Program-made: the position numbers and the translations under genes
The notes under the pieces: generated by a model
What the model was told of the DNA's origin: nothing
What the model saw: only the letters and a program-made list of their open reading frames with translations
The model's database searches: none
Assembly: GCA_026391455.1 (NCBI GenBank)
Contig: JAPLEH010000004.1
Location: 91,187-155,186 of the forward strand
Source: Bacteroidota bacterium
GTDB taxonomy: Bacteria > Bacteroidota > Bacteroidia > Chitinophagales > Chitinophagaceae
Length of the DNA stretch: 64,000 nt
Direction of reading: 5' to 3'
Shown here: positions 51,298-61,042 of the stretch, piece by piece
Layout of the letters: every line of letters starts with the position of its first letter
How positions within the stretch are numbered: the stretch's first letter is position 1

Positions 51298-52548
51298 ATG
51301 AAAACAACAATTAAAACCTGCGGGTTAGTCTTTGTAATTACTTTCCTTGTAATTGCATGTCAGAAAAATGAGGATGTAAACGATCCAAAGAAACAAGAAC
51401 CATTCAACGCAAAAACTGCCAAAGATTGGTATTACGCAACATTTAAAAAGTCAGCCGAATGGGCATCCTCTCCAGACAAAGGAAAAAAGCTACCGGATTG
51501 GGAACATTCATCCACAGTTAAATTTGGAAGTTATGAAGCCGTTGTATTTCCATTAGTAAAAGCCAGGTCCAGGTATCCTGTTTCATCGGTTGGTGCAAAT
51601 GAAAAGTTATCCCAGGAAGAACTAATACGTATTGCAAATGCTTCAACTTCGCGAATTGCTTTTATCAAACAAACCGATGGGAGAATAGTGGTAAGGGAAT
51701 TCGAATATATACCCGATTGGAGTTATTTGGCAGCTGAAAATTTCGATATCGGAAAAACAAACTTGTTAGCTCCGGATAATAATTTTTCCGGAAGAGTATT
51801 TGTACGGAACTGGGGAGGCGATATTGTATCAATGGCAATGCAAAAAGACGGGAAAACACAAAAGAGAGGAAAGATCAAAAAAGCAAATTCACATGAAGGA
51901 GGTAAGTCGATTGGATTAACAGAAGAAAATTGTTTCGAACAAGAATTCTGTGTTTGGCAACAGGATTGCACGTTGTCAATATACAGCGATGGTATGATTA
52001 CGCAAGAATGTACCAATTGGTATAACACCGGAGAATGCTGGATGGAAGCCTGGTGTACGGAAGGAGGTGATCCATGTGAATTGGCAGGGCTTGGTTGTGG
52101 GGGTGATGATGATGGAGGTGGAGAGGGGCCTGATTGTGATGCAAGACAACTGGAGTCGGAAGGAGTAGCCGTATCGGAACAGATAAGTTCACAACTTATG
52201 TCACAAACACCAGTAACCAGAACCAAAAAATACCATTGGGTCATTTATAAACAAAACCAAAATTTCTGGAAATTCATAAGCCATGAGGCTGGAGTACATG
52301 TAAAAACAAATAGTACCATCAACCCCTGGAAATGGCAGTCTCTGGAGCATGTCAGTATAAGCAAAGAGGGGGCATGGTCAGGAGGAGAAGTAGATTGTAC
52401 GTTAAATACATCAGATACACAACTAGGTCTTTATTGGTCGTCAATAGAATTGAATTATACAATAACTGCTTCTGCTATTTGTCGTGGGTTTCCGATAGGA
52501 GGGTCTTCCACCCATACTTCAGCAAAAATCATTGGTATTAATGAGTAA
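51298..52548 (+). CDS. Lipoprotein of unknown function with acidic/Cys-rich middle
   Basis: 416 residues. The lipoprotein signal ends at Cys21 (TFLVIACQKN). The mature part includes a Cys-rich segment (EENCFEQEFCVWQQDCTL through LGCGG) and an acidic Gly/Asp run (GGDDDGGGEGPDCDAR), then a C-terminal beta-rich domain. It overlaps the start of the next gene by 8 bp, so they are coupled. This combination is frequent in secreted Bacteroidetes proteins but I cannot name the family. Confidence 0.65.
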   Translation: MKTTIKTCGLVFVITFLVIACQKNEDVNDPKKQEPFNAKTAKDWYYATFKKSAEWASSPDKGKKLPDWEHSSTVKFGSYEAVVFPLVKARSRYPVSSVGANEKLSQEELIRIANASTSRIAFIKQTDGRIVVREFEYIPDWSYLAAENFDIGKTNLLAPDNNFSGRVFVRNWGGDIVSMAMQKDGKTQKRGKIKKANSHEGGKSIGLTEENCFEQEFCVWQQDCTLSIYSDGMITQECTNWYNTGECWMEAWCTEGGDPCELAGLGCGGDDDGGGEGPDCDARQLESEGVAVSEQISSQLMSQTPVTRTKKYHWVIYKQNQNFWKFISHEAGVHVKTNSTINPWKWQSLEHVSISKEGAWSGGEVDCTLNTSDTQLGLYWSSIELNYTITASAICRGFPIGGSSTHTSAKIIGINE

Positions 52549-53353
52549 GATTTTGAATTCCAAAACAAGGAGAAGTTGGGGTAACCAATTTCTTCTTGTT
52601 TCTATATTATTATCCTTTAACTTTTTTTGTACCACAAAACAGCAGGAAGTTTATAAAGTTATTGAGTTGTATTATAAATGGGATATCTACAAACCCAGTG
52701 AAAATAATATAATAACATTCAGCGATAGTGTAAAAATAATCGAATCAGAAGAAGGATTACGTCTGTATCAAATACCCCAACCATTTGATAATGTAATTGT
52801 AAAAATAGATACAGCAGGGGATATAAAAAGCCAACGACTGATCAACTCGGGTACCCGATACAGCTATTTATTTTGTATTAGAGATCAACAGAAGGGGATT
52901 TTATTCAATACAAAGGAAGTTAACCACTTTAAGATCGTAAATGCCGACAGTTTGCTGTCTGCCCGGATTTCGTTCAGGAGCGAGATGTTTCACACCAGTA
53001 ACGATAGCCTACTGTCGGTTGTAAAAACGGGCAACATTCAAACAGAAATATATATTCCAAGAATAAAAAAAGAGGAGAACTATCCCGATACGTCGGTTTT
53101 AGTATTTCGTGATAACAAACCTGGTGACACTCACTATAGCCTTTCCACAAAGCTGGACAGTCTCAGAGATATGAAATTAGTCAACGTACTTTTTGTGATA
53201 AATAGCCGGCCTTCTGGTCAAGCTCCCCCCATTTTCATTCCGCGGAGAGAGATTGAGTTTTCGTTGAGAAATGCGAATCAAACTGTTTCGAATGAAATAA
53301 GGGCTTTATTTAAGAAATCGCATGAGCTTTTAAGAAATATTCAACATCCATAA
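52541..53353 (+). CDS. Lipoprotein of unknown function, paralogue 1
   Basis: 270 residues from the ATG at 52541, with a lipobox-like LSFNFFCTT. The C-terminal 80 residues (LSTKLDSLRDMKLVNVLFVI, then FIPRREIEFSLRN) resemble the matching part of the 53598 product (FSRKLDSISGKKLFRIHQIS, FFRQRREVVMELKN). It is translationally coupled to the preceding lipoprotein gene. Function unknown. Confidence 0.6.
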   Translation: MSKILNSKTRRSWGNQFLLVSILLSFNFFCTTKQQEVYKVIELYYKWDIYKPSENNIITFSDSVKIIESEEGLRLYQIPQPFDNVIVKIDTAGDIKSQRLINSGTRYSYLFCIRDQQKGILFNTKEVNHFKIVNADSLLSARISFRSEMFHTSNDSLLSVVKTGNIQTEIYIPRIKKEENYPDTSVLVFRDNKPGDTHYSLSTKLDSLRDMKLVNVLFVINSRPSGQAPPIFIPRREIEFSLRNANQTVSNEIRALFKKSHELLRNIQHP

Positions 53354-53597
53354 TTAGTAATCGAAATATTCAATTTATAAAAATTTGCTGGACTTCCTTA
53401 TATAGAGTATGTGTTCATTCCTGATCTTTTTCTAAATAAAAGTATTTCTGGCATTTTGTGGAGTGCAGGCTTTGGCATTGATCCCTTTTTGGGTAAAACA
53501 TTCAATTAGATTCGGAGATTAAAGAAATCTTATACATGCCGTATATTTACTGCCTTTCAATATCCAACCGGAACATCAGCAAATTCATGGTACACTC
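53354..53597. other. Spacer with a possible gene fragment
   Basis: 244 bp with no intact gene. Positions 53381-53509 read as 42 codons between stops (PYIEYVFIPDLFLNKSISGI, ILWSAGFGIDPFLG) that look protein-like but have no start; this may be a remnant of another gene in this rearranged area. Confidence 0.3.
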
Positions 53598-54392
53598 ATG
53601 AACAGTAATTTAATTAAAGAAATATCAAAGGTTTTTACAATTCCTTTTCTGATTTCGATATTCGCAAATTGCGGGAGTAATAGAAATTATTCTAACAGTT
53701 CATCTGATGAAATCAGGGAAGTGAAAATTGAAATAAGCTTCCCAACACTTTCTACAGGTAACCAGTTTATTATCGTAAAGGATAGTCAGTTCATTTCACA
53801 GTACAAAGATTTTGTAGTATGGCAATTTCCTTATAACAAAGAGTTTAACAGTAATGTGTTCGACAGAGATGACAATATAATTGAGCATAAATTTATTAAG
53901 ACAGAAATCAATGTGCAACGATTTATTTACAAAAAAGGAGAAAGATTTGGATTTTATTTTGATTCATTACAAGATAATACCGGATTGAAATGCCCTATTG
54001 ATTCATTTATGAATGTTCGATTTAAGATTAATGAAAATCTGCTTTTCAACAAAAACGATAATCTTGTGAAAAAGAAAAGTGAACCTGATGGTGTTATTAA
54101 TGAAGTCTATTCTAGAATGGTTAAAACTGATAAATGGGACTGCGATACAAACAATTTGTTTTTTTCTGAACAGTTTAAAGAAATTCCGTTTTCTTTTTCA
54201 CGAAAGCTGGATAGCATCAGCGGTAAGAAACTATTCAGGATACATCAAATATCAAATGGAGACCCGACAAATGAGATGCCTTTTTTCAGGCAAAGAAGAG
54301 AAGTGGTAATGGAGTTAAAGAATAATCCTGTAAAAAACAAATGGGAGCTGATTAGCTTTATCAACTCCGTTACTGAAAAAGGGGTTTTATAA
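53598..54392 (+). CDS. Lipoprotein-like protein, paralogue 2
   Basis: 264 residues. An N-terminal hydrophobic segment with a lipobox-like IFANCGSN (Cys near 25) leads a soluble beta-rich domain. The C-terminal part is related to the 52541 product. It lies in a run of short exported proteins and precedes a fragment of the O-antigen-ligase-like gene. Function unknown. Confidence 0.6.
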   Translation: MNSNLIKEISKVFTIPFLISIFANCGSNRNYSNSSSDEIREVKIEISFPTLSTGNQFIIVKDSQFISQYKDFVVWQFPYNKEFNSNVFDRDDNIIEHKFIKTEINVQRFIYKKGERFGFYFDSLQDNTGLKCPIDSFMNVRFKINENLLFNKNDNLVKKKSEPDGVINEVYSRMVKTDKWDCDTNNLFFSEQFKEIPFSFSRKLDSISGKKLFRIHQISNGDPTNEMPFFRQRREVVMELKNNPVKNKWELISFINSVTEKGVL

Positions 54393-54411
54393 TAATAGGT
54401 AATATCAAGTG

Positions 54412-54498
54412 TTTGCTTCTTTGTTTATCCCAAACAGCAGTATTGCAGGAATATTTTTTGCAATGCTGCTGTTATTATTGATACAGATCCCGAAAGCT
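54412..54498 (+). repeat. Fragment of the O-antigen-ligase-like gene, duplicated
   Basis: About 87 bp matching 55385-55472 (encoding NSSIAGIFFAMLLLLLIQ) with roughly nine differences and one indel. The copy at 55385 continues into the O-antigen-ligase-like gene; this one is cut off just before the 54512 gene. The 973-bp period suggests a duplicated unit containing one lipoprotein gene. Confidence 0.7.
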
Positions 54499-54511
54499 AC
54501 ATTAATAAGCT

Positions 54512-55291
54512 ATGAAAACTCTAAATCTTATCTCCCCGATCTCACCAGTTCTTTTATTTATCCTAAGCTTCATTTGTGGATGTCAAAATTCAATAAAAAA
54601 AACAGTAAGCCATAATTATGAAGGATATATTACGTTAGAAAGCAAAGTCTTCAGTGATTCGGATACTATTAAGCTGCCAATGAATGAACTCACGTGGAAT
54701 GATAGCATTTTTCTAACCGTAAACAGAAGGATGATCATATATAATAACCTGGTAATTGATGTGAACAAAAACAATGTATTTTCTGACAATAAGTATATAA
54801 AGACAGATACATTGAGTTATGAATTTTATGACTTTACATCCCAAAAATATATCAGTTTTGAAAAGATGCTTTCTGATTCAAAAATACTCGGCAAGGGATT
54901 GTTAACTGATGCACAATGTAACTTTTCAACCAATTCAATTGAAGATCCGATGAGTACTGTTTGTGATTCAGATTGGCAGGTATTAGATCCTGTAATTAAC
55001 GGGGACTCGATAGGAGTTGTGACGTTTTCGTTAAGAAACGAAGACAAACCTGAAGACATAAAGCGAAAAAAAATGGTAAAATTCTGGGTGAATTACAGTG
55101 TTAAAAATTTCCCACTTCAACTGAGTTATATTCTATCACGAAAACTTCGCAATGCATTCGTTTATAAAATACAGGCACCAATGGAATATGGAAGGGAGGT
55201 CATGACGATTTCATTGAGTTACCAAGCTTCGAAATTGAGTGATTCGCTTGTAACATTATTTGAAAAATGGAGCTTGCTATCAAAGCAATAA
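54512..55291 (+). CDS. Lipoprotein of unknown function, paralogue 3
   Basis: 259 residues. Signal ending FILSFICGCQNS (lipobox Cys). Soluble, mixed composition; a serine- and aspartate-rich middle. The C-terminus (VMTISLSYQASKLSDSLVTL) recalls the two preceding proteins in pattern rather than clear identity. It lies between the two copies of the ligase fragment, so it may have been inserted or duplicated with one of them. Function unknown. Confidence 0.6.
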   Translation: MKTLNLISPISPVLLFILSFICGCQNSIKKTVSHNYEGYITLESKVFSDSDTIKLPMNELTWNDSIFLTVNRRMIIYNNLVIDVNKNNVFSDNKYIKTDTLSYEFYDFTSQKYISFEKMLSDSKILGKGLLTDAQCNFSTNSIEDPMSTVCDSDWQVLDPVINGDSIGVVTFSLRNEDKPEDIKRKKMVKFWVNYSVKNFPLQLSYILSRKLRNAFVYKIQAPMEYGREVMTISLSYQASKLSDSLVTLFEKWSLLSKQ

Positions 55292-55370
55292 CAGTACGCT
55301 GATATATACAGTAAATAACAATCCCTTATACAGCTGTAATAAATAATAGTCTGTTCTTCAAAAGTGTAAT

Positions 55371-56693
55371 TTGGAGTTATTCTTTTTGCGTCTCTCGATT
55401 TTCCCAAACAGCAGCATTGCAGGAATATTTTTTGCAATGCTGCTGTTGTTATTGATACAGTTCCTGAAAGCTGCCAATAATAAACTGATCCGTATTGTTT
55501 TAATTTGCTGTGTCATATTCTTGTTTTCAGAATTATTACTTTCAAACAGCAGAGCAGGGTGGCTTGGGTTTATTGTTGGTGGTTGTTTTGCAGGCTTTAA
55601 TTCCTCATTACATGAAAAGACAAAGAAATTTAATTACCCGTTTGCCCGGGTGTTTATTGTCTTTGGATTAATTGTTCTATTGCTGGCTTATTATAAGAAA
55701 AACTCTTCAGCCGGACGACTTCATATTTACAACGTCTCTATGAAGATGCTGAAAGAAAATTGGCCCTCCGGAATCGATGGGGGAAAATTCAAATCAACTT
55801 TCAATGAGTACCAGGCCGATTATTTTTCCCATTCTTCAATCAATAGTAAAAGAGCATTACTGGCTGATAATACGTTCTATGCTTTTAACGATTTTTTGCA
55901 ATGGCTAATTGAAAGAGGTCTCACGGGATTAGTGCTTTTATTACTATTCGGTTACCTGGCCATCAAGAGAATCCGTTATTTGCTGTATGCTTACCCTAAG
56001 AGCGTTGTAATAAAAGCAGTTATACCTGTGCTGATTTGTGCAGCTGTTGCATCTCTCTTTTCCTACCCCTTTCAGGTTTTGTCAATTCAGGCTTTTGTTA
56101 TCAGTTGTCTTGCTATAATTGCCTTTTACCCTGTTGGCCAGGGGAAAGCCGGTTCATTGTTATTTAATGGATTCATCATAGTTATGATAATTATATGTGT
56201 TAATAATGCCGTGGATGGTTTCCGAATAAGGAGAATGGAAAAAGAAGCATTTCATCTGGCAAGAACGGGTTACAAAGATTCCGCATTAAGAAAATGCGAA
56301 CAATTGCTGAAGAGGTTCCCAAATTCAGGATATAACTGGTATTTCTATGCTGAACAACTTTATTATTCCAACCGTTTAACAGAAGCCTATGCAAGCCTTA
56401 AAACAGGAATGCTCTATTACGTGGATAATAATGTATACAGACTCAAAGCGGAGATCGAAATGGAAACCGGCAGAATTAAAGATGCAGAAAAAAGTTACCT
56501 AAGAGCCCTTTACATGGTACCCAACAGAATGGGTAGCCGGATAGACCTGATGAATTTTTATGTAATGCAAAAAGATACAGTCAACGCGGTGTACTGGGCC
56601 TACTCTATCATACATATGCCCGTAAAAATTCCGTCGGAAAAAACTGCTCATATGTTGACCCTTGCGCAACAAATGCTGGATAGGCTGAAATAG
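55371..56693 (+). CDS. O-antigen-ligase-like membrane protein with TPR tail, 5'-truncated
   Basis: About 440 residues from a TTG at 55371; the first ATG is 22 codons in. The Wzy/O-antigen-ligase core is recognisable (LLSNSRAGWLGFIVGG near 64-79, GRLHIYNVSMKMLKENWPSG near 119-138), followed by several TM segments and a soluble C-terminal third with TPR-like helices (DSALRKCEQLLKRFPNSGYN, LTEAYASLKTGMLYYV). Family members normally have about 200 more residues and several TM helices before this point, so the N-terminus is missing. A copy of the first 88 bases lies at 54412-54498. Probably non-functional. Confidence 0.6.
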   Translation: MELFFLRLSIFPNSSIAGIFFAMLLLLLIQFLKAANNKLIRIVLICCVIFLFSELLLSNSRAGWLGFIVGGCFAGFNSSLHEKTKKFNYPFARVFIVFGLIVLLLAYYKKNSSAGRLHIYNVSMKMLKENWPSGIDGGKFKSTFNEYQADYFSHSSINSKRALLADNTFYAFNDFLQWLIERGLTGLVLLLLFGYLAIKRIRYLLYAYPKSVVIKAVIPVLICAAVASLFSYPFQVLSIQAFVISCLAIIAFYPVGQGKAGSLLFNGFIIVMIIICVNNAVDGFRIRRMEKEAFHLARTGYKDSALRKCEQLLKRFPNSGYNWYFYAEQLYYSNRLTEAYASLKTGMLYYVDNNVYRLKAEIEMETGRIKDAEKSYLRALYMVPNRMGSRIDLMNFYVMQKDTVNAVYWAYSIIHMPVKIPSEKTAHMLTLAQQMLDRLK

Positions 56694-56695
56694 AA

Positions 56696-57913
56696 TTACC
56701 TCGCCACCGCCTGCTCACTCAACACCTTCTTCACCACACCCACCATCTTCTCACCCTTCTCCCGAATCTGTTCTTCGCTCCAGAGCAGACTGATGGCAGT
56801 AGAAATACAACGGCTCATGATTGTATCACTGGCGGCAAAATCCTTATTGGCTTCCTGCATTACACGGGCTTTCAGTTCCGGATGCAAGGCATTCAGTGTT
56901 TCCCCGGTTTTGAGATGATCCCATTTGCGGATATAATGCCAGTTATTATCGTACCAGTAAAAATTCCCGGGAAGAATACCCTGTGCTTTCATTTCCATCA
57001 CTACTGCACGGGTGAGTTCTTCTGTAGGAAGGAACCAGCTGATAAAGCTGCAACTGTCACCAGCAGGATCCGGCACTCTCCGGAAACTGATCTCCGGTAT
57101 AGCAGCCAGCATGTTTTTCAGCAACCCATGATTTTTCTTTTGCAGTGTAAGGAATTCATTCAGCCGCTGTATCTGCGCCAGCCCTACCGCCGCATGCAGT
57201 TCTGAAATGCGGTAATTGTATCCGATAAAGGGATGCAGGTCGGCACCGCGGTCCACGCCTTTATGATCATGTCCGTGATCAGTATAGCCATCTGATTTGA
57301 TGAAAATGTCTTCACGATTCGTCATCACCACACCGCCTTCTGCACAGGTCATGGTCTTTACGAAGTCGAAGGAGAAGGTTCCCGCATCGCCGATGGTACC
57401 CAATGCTTTTCCTTTATAGGTACCACCAATGCTCTGACAGGCATCTTCCAATAAAATAAGGTGATGTTCTGCACAAATAGCTTTTAATGCATCAAGATCG
57501 GCCATACTGCCACACATATGCACCGGCATAATGGCTTTGGTCTTTGGCGTAATGGCTCTTCGCACCGCTTCCGGATCGAGTGTGAGCGTATCATCCACAT
57601 CTACCAGTACGGGTACAGCACCCACACTGAGCACGGCTTCAAACGAAGCAACAAAAGTGAAACTGGGAGTAATCACCTCATCACCATACCCAATGCCCAG
57701 AGCGCTCATAGCGGTGGTTAGTGCAGCGGTACCACTGGAGGTAAGTTGTGCATAAGCACAGCCAAAAGTGTTGCAAATGGCGGCTTCCAACTCTTTGCTT
57801 TTCCAGATACCCTTGCGGGGTCCATCAAAACCATAGCGCATCAGGATGCCTGTTTCCAGTACATCGTTTACTTCTTTTCGTTCTTTATCACTCCAGAGTT
57901 CGTAACCGGGCAT
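56696..57913 (-). CDS. DegT/DnrJ/EryC1/StrS-family aminotransferase
   Basis: 405 residues. The PLP-dependent sugar aminotransferase pattern is clear: SSGTAALTTAMSALG near 59-73, ITPSFTFVASFEAV near 81-94, LLEDACQSIGG near 154-164, and the Lys that holds PLP at 186 in SFDFVKTMTCAEGG. These enzymes aminate keto-sugars for polysaccharide or antibiotic sugar synthesis. Single minus-strand gene converging with the truncated O-antigen-ligase gene, so a link to surface polysaccharide is plausible. Confidence 0.92.
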   Translation of the reverse strand: MPGYELWSDKERKEVNDVLETGILMRYGFDGPRKGIWKSKELEAAICNTFGCAYAQLTSSGTAALTTAMSALGIGYGDEVITPSFTFVASFEAVLSVGAVPVLVDVDDTLTLDPEAVRRAITPKTKAIMPVHMCGSMADLDALKAICAEHHLILLEDACQSIGGTYKGKALGTIGDAGTFSFDFVKTMTCAEGGVVMTNREDIFIKSDGYTDHGHDHKGVDRGADLHPFIGYNYRISELHAAVGLAQIQRLNEFLTLQKKNHGLLKNMLAAIPEISFRRVPDPAGDSCSFISWFLPTEELTRAVVMEMKAQGILPGNFYWYDNNWHYIRKWDHLKTGETLNALHPELKARVMQEANKDFAASDTIMSRCISTAISLLWSEEQIREKGEKMVGVVKKVLSEQAVAR

Positions 57914-58055
57914 TTTATATAGTTAAAAGTGAAAAATTAATAGTGAGTTTCTGTTCATGATTTGCCTTACAGATAAGGAATTACAAAGGTAAATAATGCC
58001 AGGTAATTACCCTTCGGGAAAACGGGGATGCATTTTTTGCGTTCAAACAAAGCAA

Positions 58056-58322
58056 TCAGGCATTCCAGCAATTGCGCAATTGCTGCAATGTTTCCCGGGA
58101 AATTTCGCGGGAGCCAAATACCACGGGTTTTCCGGTGGCATTTTGCTGCGCATACACAAAGCCGGTTTGAACCTGGTTAAGCAGTGCCACATCCCGGCAA
58201 TCCTGAATAAAGGAAGAACGGGCCTTTCCGGCCACACATACCGCTGATTTGTTTTCAATTTTAATGATGAACAACGGTCGTTGAAATATCCTGCAAAAAA
58301 ATATTCGGATGTTTAAAAGCAT
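58056..58322 (-). CDS. Small unrecognised protein downstream of the GHL10 gene
   Basis: 88 residues from the Met at 58322, 25 bp after the GHL10 stop on the same strand. The N-terminus is hydrophobic (MLLNIRIFFCRIFQRPLFII) and the rest is soluble (IENKSAVCVAGKARSSFIQD, VYAQQNATGKPVVFGSREIS). It could be translated with the GHL10 gene. No family recognised and no strong ribosome-binding site, so this call is weak. Confidence 0.4.
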   Translation of the reverse strand: MLLNIRIFFCRIFQRPLFIIKIENKSAVCVAGKARSSFIQDCRDVALLNQVQTGFVYAQQNATGKPVVFGSREISRETLQQLRNCWNA

Positions 58323-58347
58323 GCAAGGCAGTTTTTTTAATGCGATG

Positions 58348-59898
58348 TCAGGGCGTATAAAAACTCCATTTACCACCGGGCTGCACGAGGATCGCCGTTT
58401 CACTCAGGTCGCTTTCATTATTATTCCGTCCTACAGCGGTAATGACATAGCGGTAGGAAAAATGTTTGGATGACAGCGCCTCTTTGAGTACAAAACCGCC
58501 GGGTTCCGTTACCAACCGCGATAAATATTTGGGTGAGTTGCCAAATGTTTCGCTGTGCGAATCTGCCGCATATTGATAAACCACATAATATTTTATTTCT
58601 ATCCGGTTGCGGGGATCGGGTTTTACTTTCAGTTGAATGATCGAGTCATCTACGATGGCGCGCTCCACGATGGGAGGCCAGGGTTTTTCATTATCAATCC
58701 AACGCATGGGGGGAAGCAAGGCCGGGTATTTATAATATTCGTTATGCAGACTGTCGTTCCATCCATTGGGATTATTTTCAAAGGATTTGCTGCTGAAATA
58801 AATACTGCCCTGTACATTGGGATAACGGCGGAGCAGTTTGATCTGGTCGGGAATCTGGTTGGGATTATTCCAGGCGGCTTCTTTACCACCGGCCCGGTAT
58901 ATACCATGACCGATATATATATGCCGGCCAAAGCTGTTGCGGCTCCACCAGTCGAGAATCTTTACATAATCAATTTTATCGTGACCGATCTCGAGATACA
59001 ATTGGGGGGTTACATAATCGATCCAGCCTTTTTCAAGCCAGAGCAATACATCGGCATAGAGGTCATCGTAGTTGGTTTGTCCCGCACGCGTATCACTGCC
59101 TCGTACAGGATCTTTGTCTTTATTGCGCCATACACTGAAGGGAGAGATGCCGAATTTGCAGAGGCGTTTTTCTTTTTTGATCACCTGACTGATGGCCACA
59201 ATGATGGAATCGACATTGCTTCTTCTCCAGTCATCTTTGCTCAGGCTGCTGCCGGAGCGGGCATAACTGGCCGCATCCGGAAATTCTTTTCCAGGTATAC
59301 GGTATGGATAAAAATAATCATCCATGTGAATGGCGTCCACATCATAGCGTTTTACGATATCCTGTATCACGTTCACCACAAATTTTTGCGCTTCTTTATT
59401 TCCCGGGTCAAAATATTTTTTATCGCCATAAGTAAGAAACCATTCCGGGTGGATACGTGAAATATGATTGGGTGCAATAGAAGACCCGTTGAGATTATGT
59501 ACGGCCCGATAGGGGTTGAGCCAGGCATGAAACTCCATGCCACGCTTATGCGTTTCTTCGATCATGAACTGCATAGGGTCATAATAGGGGGAGGGCGGTT
59601 TGCCCTGGGTACCGGTCAGCCATTCACTCCAGGGTTCGTACTGGGAGGGGTAAAAAGCATCGGCAGCGGGGCGCACCTGTACGATCATGGCGTTCATACC
59701 ATTGCGCTGGTGAAGATCAAGGAGCCGGATATAATCTGCTTTTTGTTTGGCCGGGTCGCCGTAGGTGCCGGGCTTGGGCCAGTCGATATTATTAACGGTG
59801 GCCACCCATACGCCACGAAATTCATATTTGGGTTGTGCGGAAAGAACGGAAGAGGACAATACAAGCAAGGCCACTAACCAATAAGCGGGTCTGTTCAT
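58348..59898 (-). CDS. GHL10-family glycoside hydrolase-like protein
   Basis: 516 residues with a signal peptide. The GHL10 (DUF187) TIM-barrel starts at FRGVWVATVNNIDWPKPG near 27-44, with MIVQVRPAADAFYPSQYEPW, FHAWLNPYRAVHN, VDAIHMDDYFYPYRIP near 188-204, FGISPFSVWRN, and IDYVTPQLYLEIG. The C-terminal 120 residues look like a beta-sandwich. GHL10 proteins are thought to act on glycans outside the cell; several Bacteroidetes ones occur in polysaccharide or cell-wall regions. The substrate is unknown. Confidence 0.93.
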   Translation of the reverse strand: MNRPAYWLVALLVLSSSVLSAQPKYEFRGVWVATVNNIDWPKPGTYGDPAKQKADYIRLLDLHQRNGMNAMIVQVRPAADAFYPSQYEPWSEWLTGTQGKPPSPYYDPMQFMIEETHKRGMEFHAWLNPYRAVHNLNGSSIAPNHISRIHPEWFLTYGDKKYFDPGNKEAQKFVVNVIQDIVKRYDVDAIHMDDYFYPYRIPGKEFPDAASYARSGSSLSKDDWRRSNVDSIIVAISQVIKKEKRLCKFGISPFSVWRNKDKDPVRGSDTRAGQTNYDDLYADVLLWLEKGWIDYVTPQLYLEIGHDKIDYVKILDWWSRNSFGRHIYIGHGIYRAGGKEAAWNNPNQIPDQIKLLRRYPNVQGSIYFSSKSFENNPNGWNDSLHNEYYKYPALLPPMRWIDNEKPWPPIVERAIVDDSIIQLKVKPDPRNRIEIKYYVVYQYAADSHSETFGNSPKYLSRLVTEPGGFVLKEALSSKHFSYRYVITAVGRNNNESDLSETAILVQPGGKWSFYTP

Positions 59899-59946
59899 GT
59901 GTTCAGCTTCGGGTAAATAATAAATGCTTCGGAGGGTAAAAATACG

Positions 59947-60408
59947 TCATTCATCGCCATCCCTCAGCTTATCGAGCAGATCGCTGAGAATATTAGCATC
60001 TTTTTCTGAAAGATTGTTCAATACACCGTCTATTTCATCCTGACGTGCGTCGAGTCGTTCAAGGAGTTTTTTGCCTTTATCGGAAATAATGACATCCACC
60101 AGGCGGCGGTCATTTTTACAAACAAGTTTTTTTACCAGGCCCTTGGTGATGAGGCGGTCTACGATTCGGCTGGTATCGCTCATTTTTTCCAGCATTCGTT
60201 CCCGGATTTGCAGGGTGGAAAGTGGCTGGGGAAAACTGCCTCGCAGAATACGGAGAATATTGAATTGCTGGGGGGTAATGTCTTCGGCTTCAAAGATACA
60301 TTTGGTCTTATCCCGCATCCAGGCCACCGTATAGATCAGGTTGATCGCAGCCTTTTGATGGGGGTTGCGGAATTTGGCCTGTTGTATTTCATTTTCAATA
60401 CTCATCAT
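59947..60408 (-). CDS. MarR-family transcriptional regulator
   Basis: 153 residues. The winged helix is complete: ITPQQFNILRILRGSFPQPL, then LQIRERMLEKMSDTSRIVDR, LVKKLVCKNDRRLVDVIISD and KGKKLLE. MarR proteins repress nearby genes or resistance and stress genes and are released by small ligands. It lies 49 bp upstream of the GHL10 start on the same strand; no close operator is evident by eye. Confidence 0.93.
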   Translation of the reverse strand: MMSIENEIQQAKFRNPHQKAAINLIYTVAWMRDKTKCIFEAEDITPQQFNILRILRGSFPQPLSTLQIRERMLEKMSDTSRIVDRLITKGLVKKLVCKNDRRLVDVIISDKGKKLLERLDARQDEIDGVLNNLSEKDANILSDLLDKLRDGDE

Positions 60409-60488
60409 ACGGTGTTGCGGGATAAAAGTAAAAAGTTTTAGGCGAAGCGACTACTTTGCCCAAAACTTTTTACCGGGATTGACGAAAA

Positions 60489-60842
60489 TCAATTGTTGTA
60501 GTAAAATTTCTCTTCTACGATCTTGCCGTTTTTCCAGCGTTGTACGGATACCTGTGTGTAGTTGCGATCGCCAAAATCTTTATGGGTAAAATCCATCCAC
60601 CACTCATTAACGGCAATGCCATCGCTGATAATGGTGTTGATGACTTTGGCACCACGGAAGGCGGTGAGACCGTTTACAAAAGCTTCTTCGTACTGGCGAT
60701 TTACGTCCTTACCCACACGGGCCGGGTAGTCGTTGTCCTGCATCACTACATCTTCTGCATAGAATTTTTCAAAAGCATCGAGGGTTTTTCCTTCGAGGAT
60801 CATCTGGTTCAGTTGATCCACCAGTGTTCTGAGATCTGTCAT
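60489..60842 (-). CDS. SnoaL/NTF2-like domain protein
   Basis: 117 residues from the Met at 60842 (MTDLRTLVDQLNQMILEGKT), taken as the family start; a 9-codon extension exists upstream. The fold signature is seen in LDAFEKFYAEDVVMQDNDYP, NEWWMDFTHKDFGDRNYTQV and VQRWKNGKIVEEKFYYN. NTF2-like proteins are small cone-shaped domains with varied roles. It is transcribed toward the MarR gene, 80 bp before it. Confidence 0.85.
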   Translation of the reverse strand: MTDLRTLVDQLNQMILEGKTLDAFEKFYAEDVVMQDNDYPARVGKDVNRQYEEAFVNGLTAFRGAKVINTIISDGIAVNEWWMDFTHKDFGDRNYTQVSVQRWKNGKIVEEKFYYNN

Positions 60843-61042
60843 AGTAGTAGTATTTGAGTGTTGAACCACAAAATTAATGTTGCAACATCGAATGTACCAA
60901 ATTTATTTTGGGATTCGGGCGGGGATTAGCCATTTGTTAACAGACGAAAAGCAGCATTTCACTAAAAAATCCCCTCTAAGTGGTATTGCCGTATATGTAA
61001 AAAAGCCGTTTTTTTACATCACCAACCTTAAATCTTGCAACC

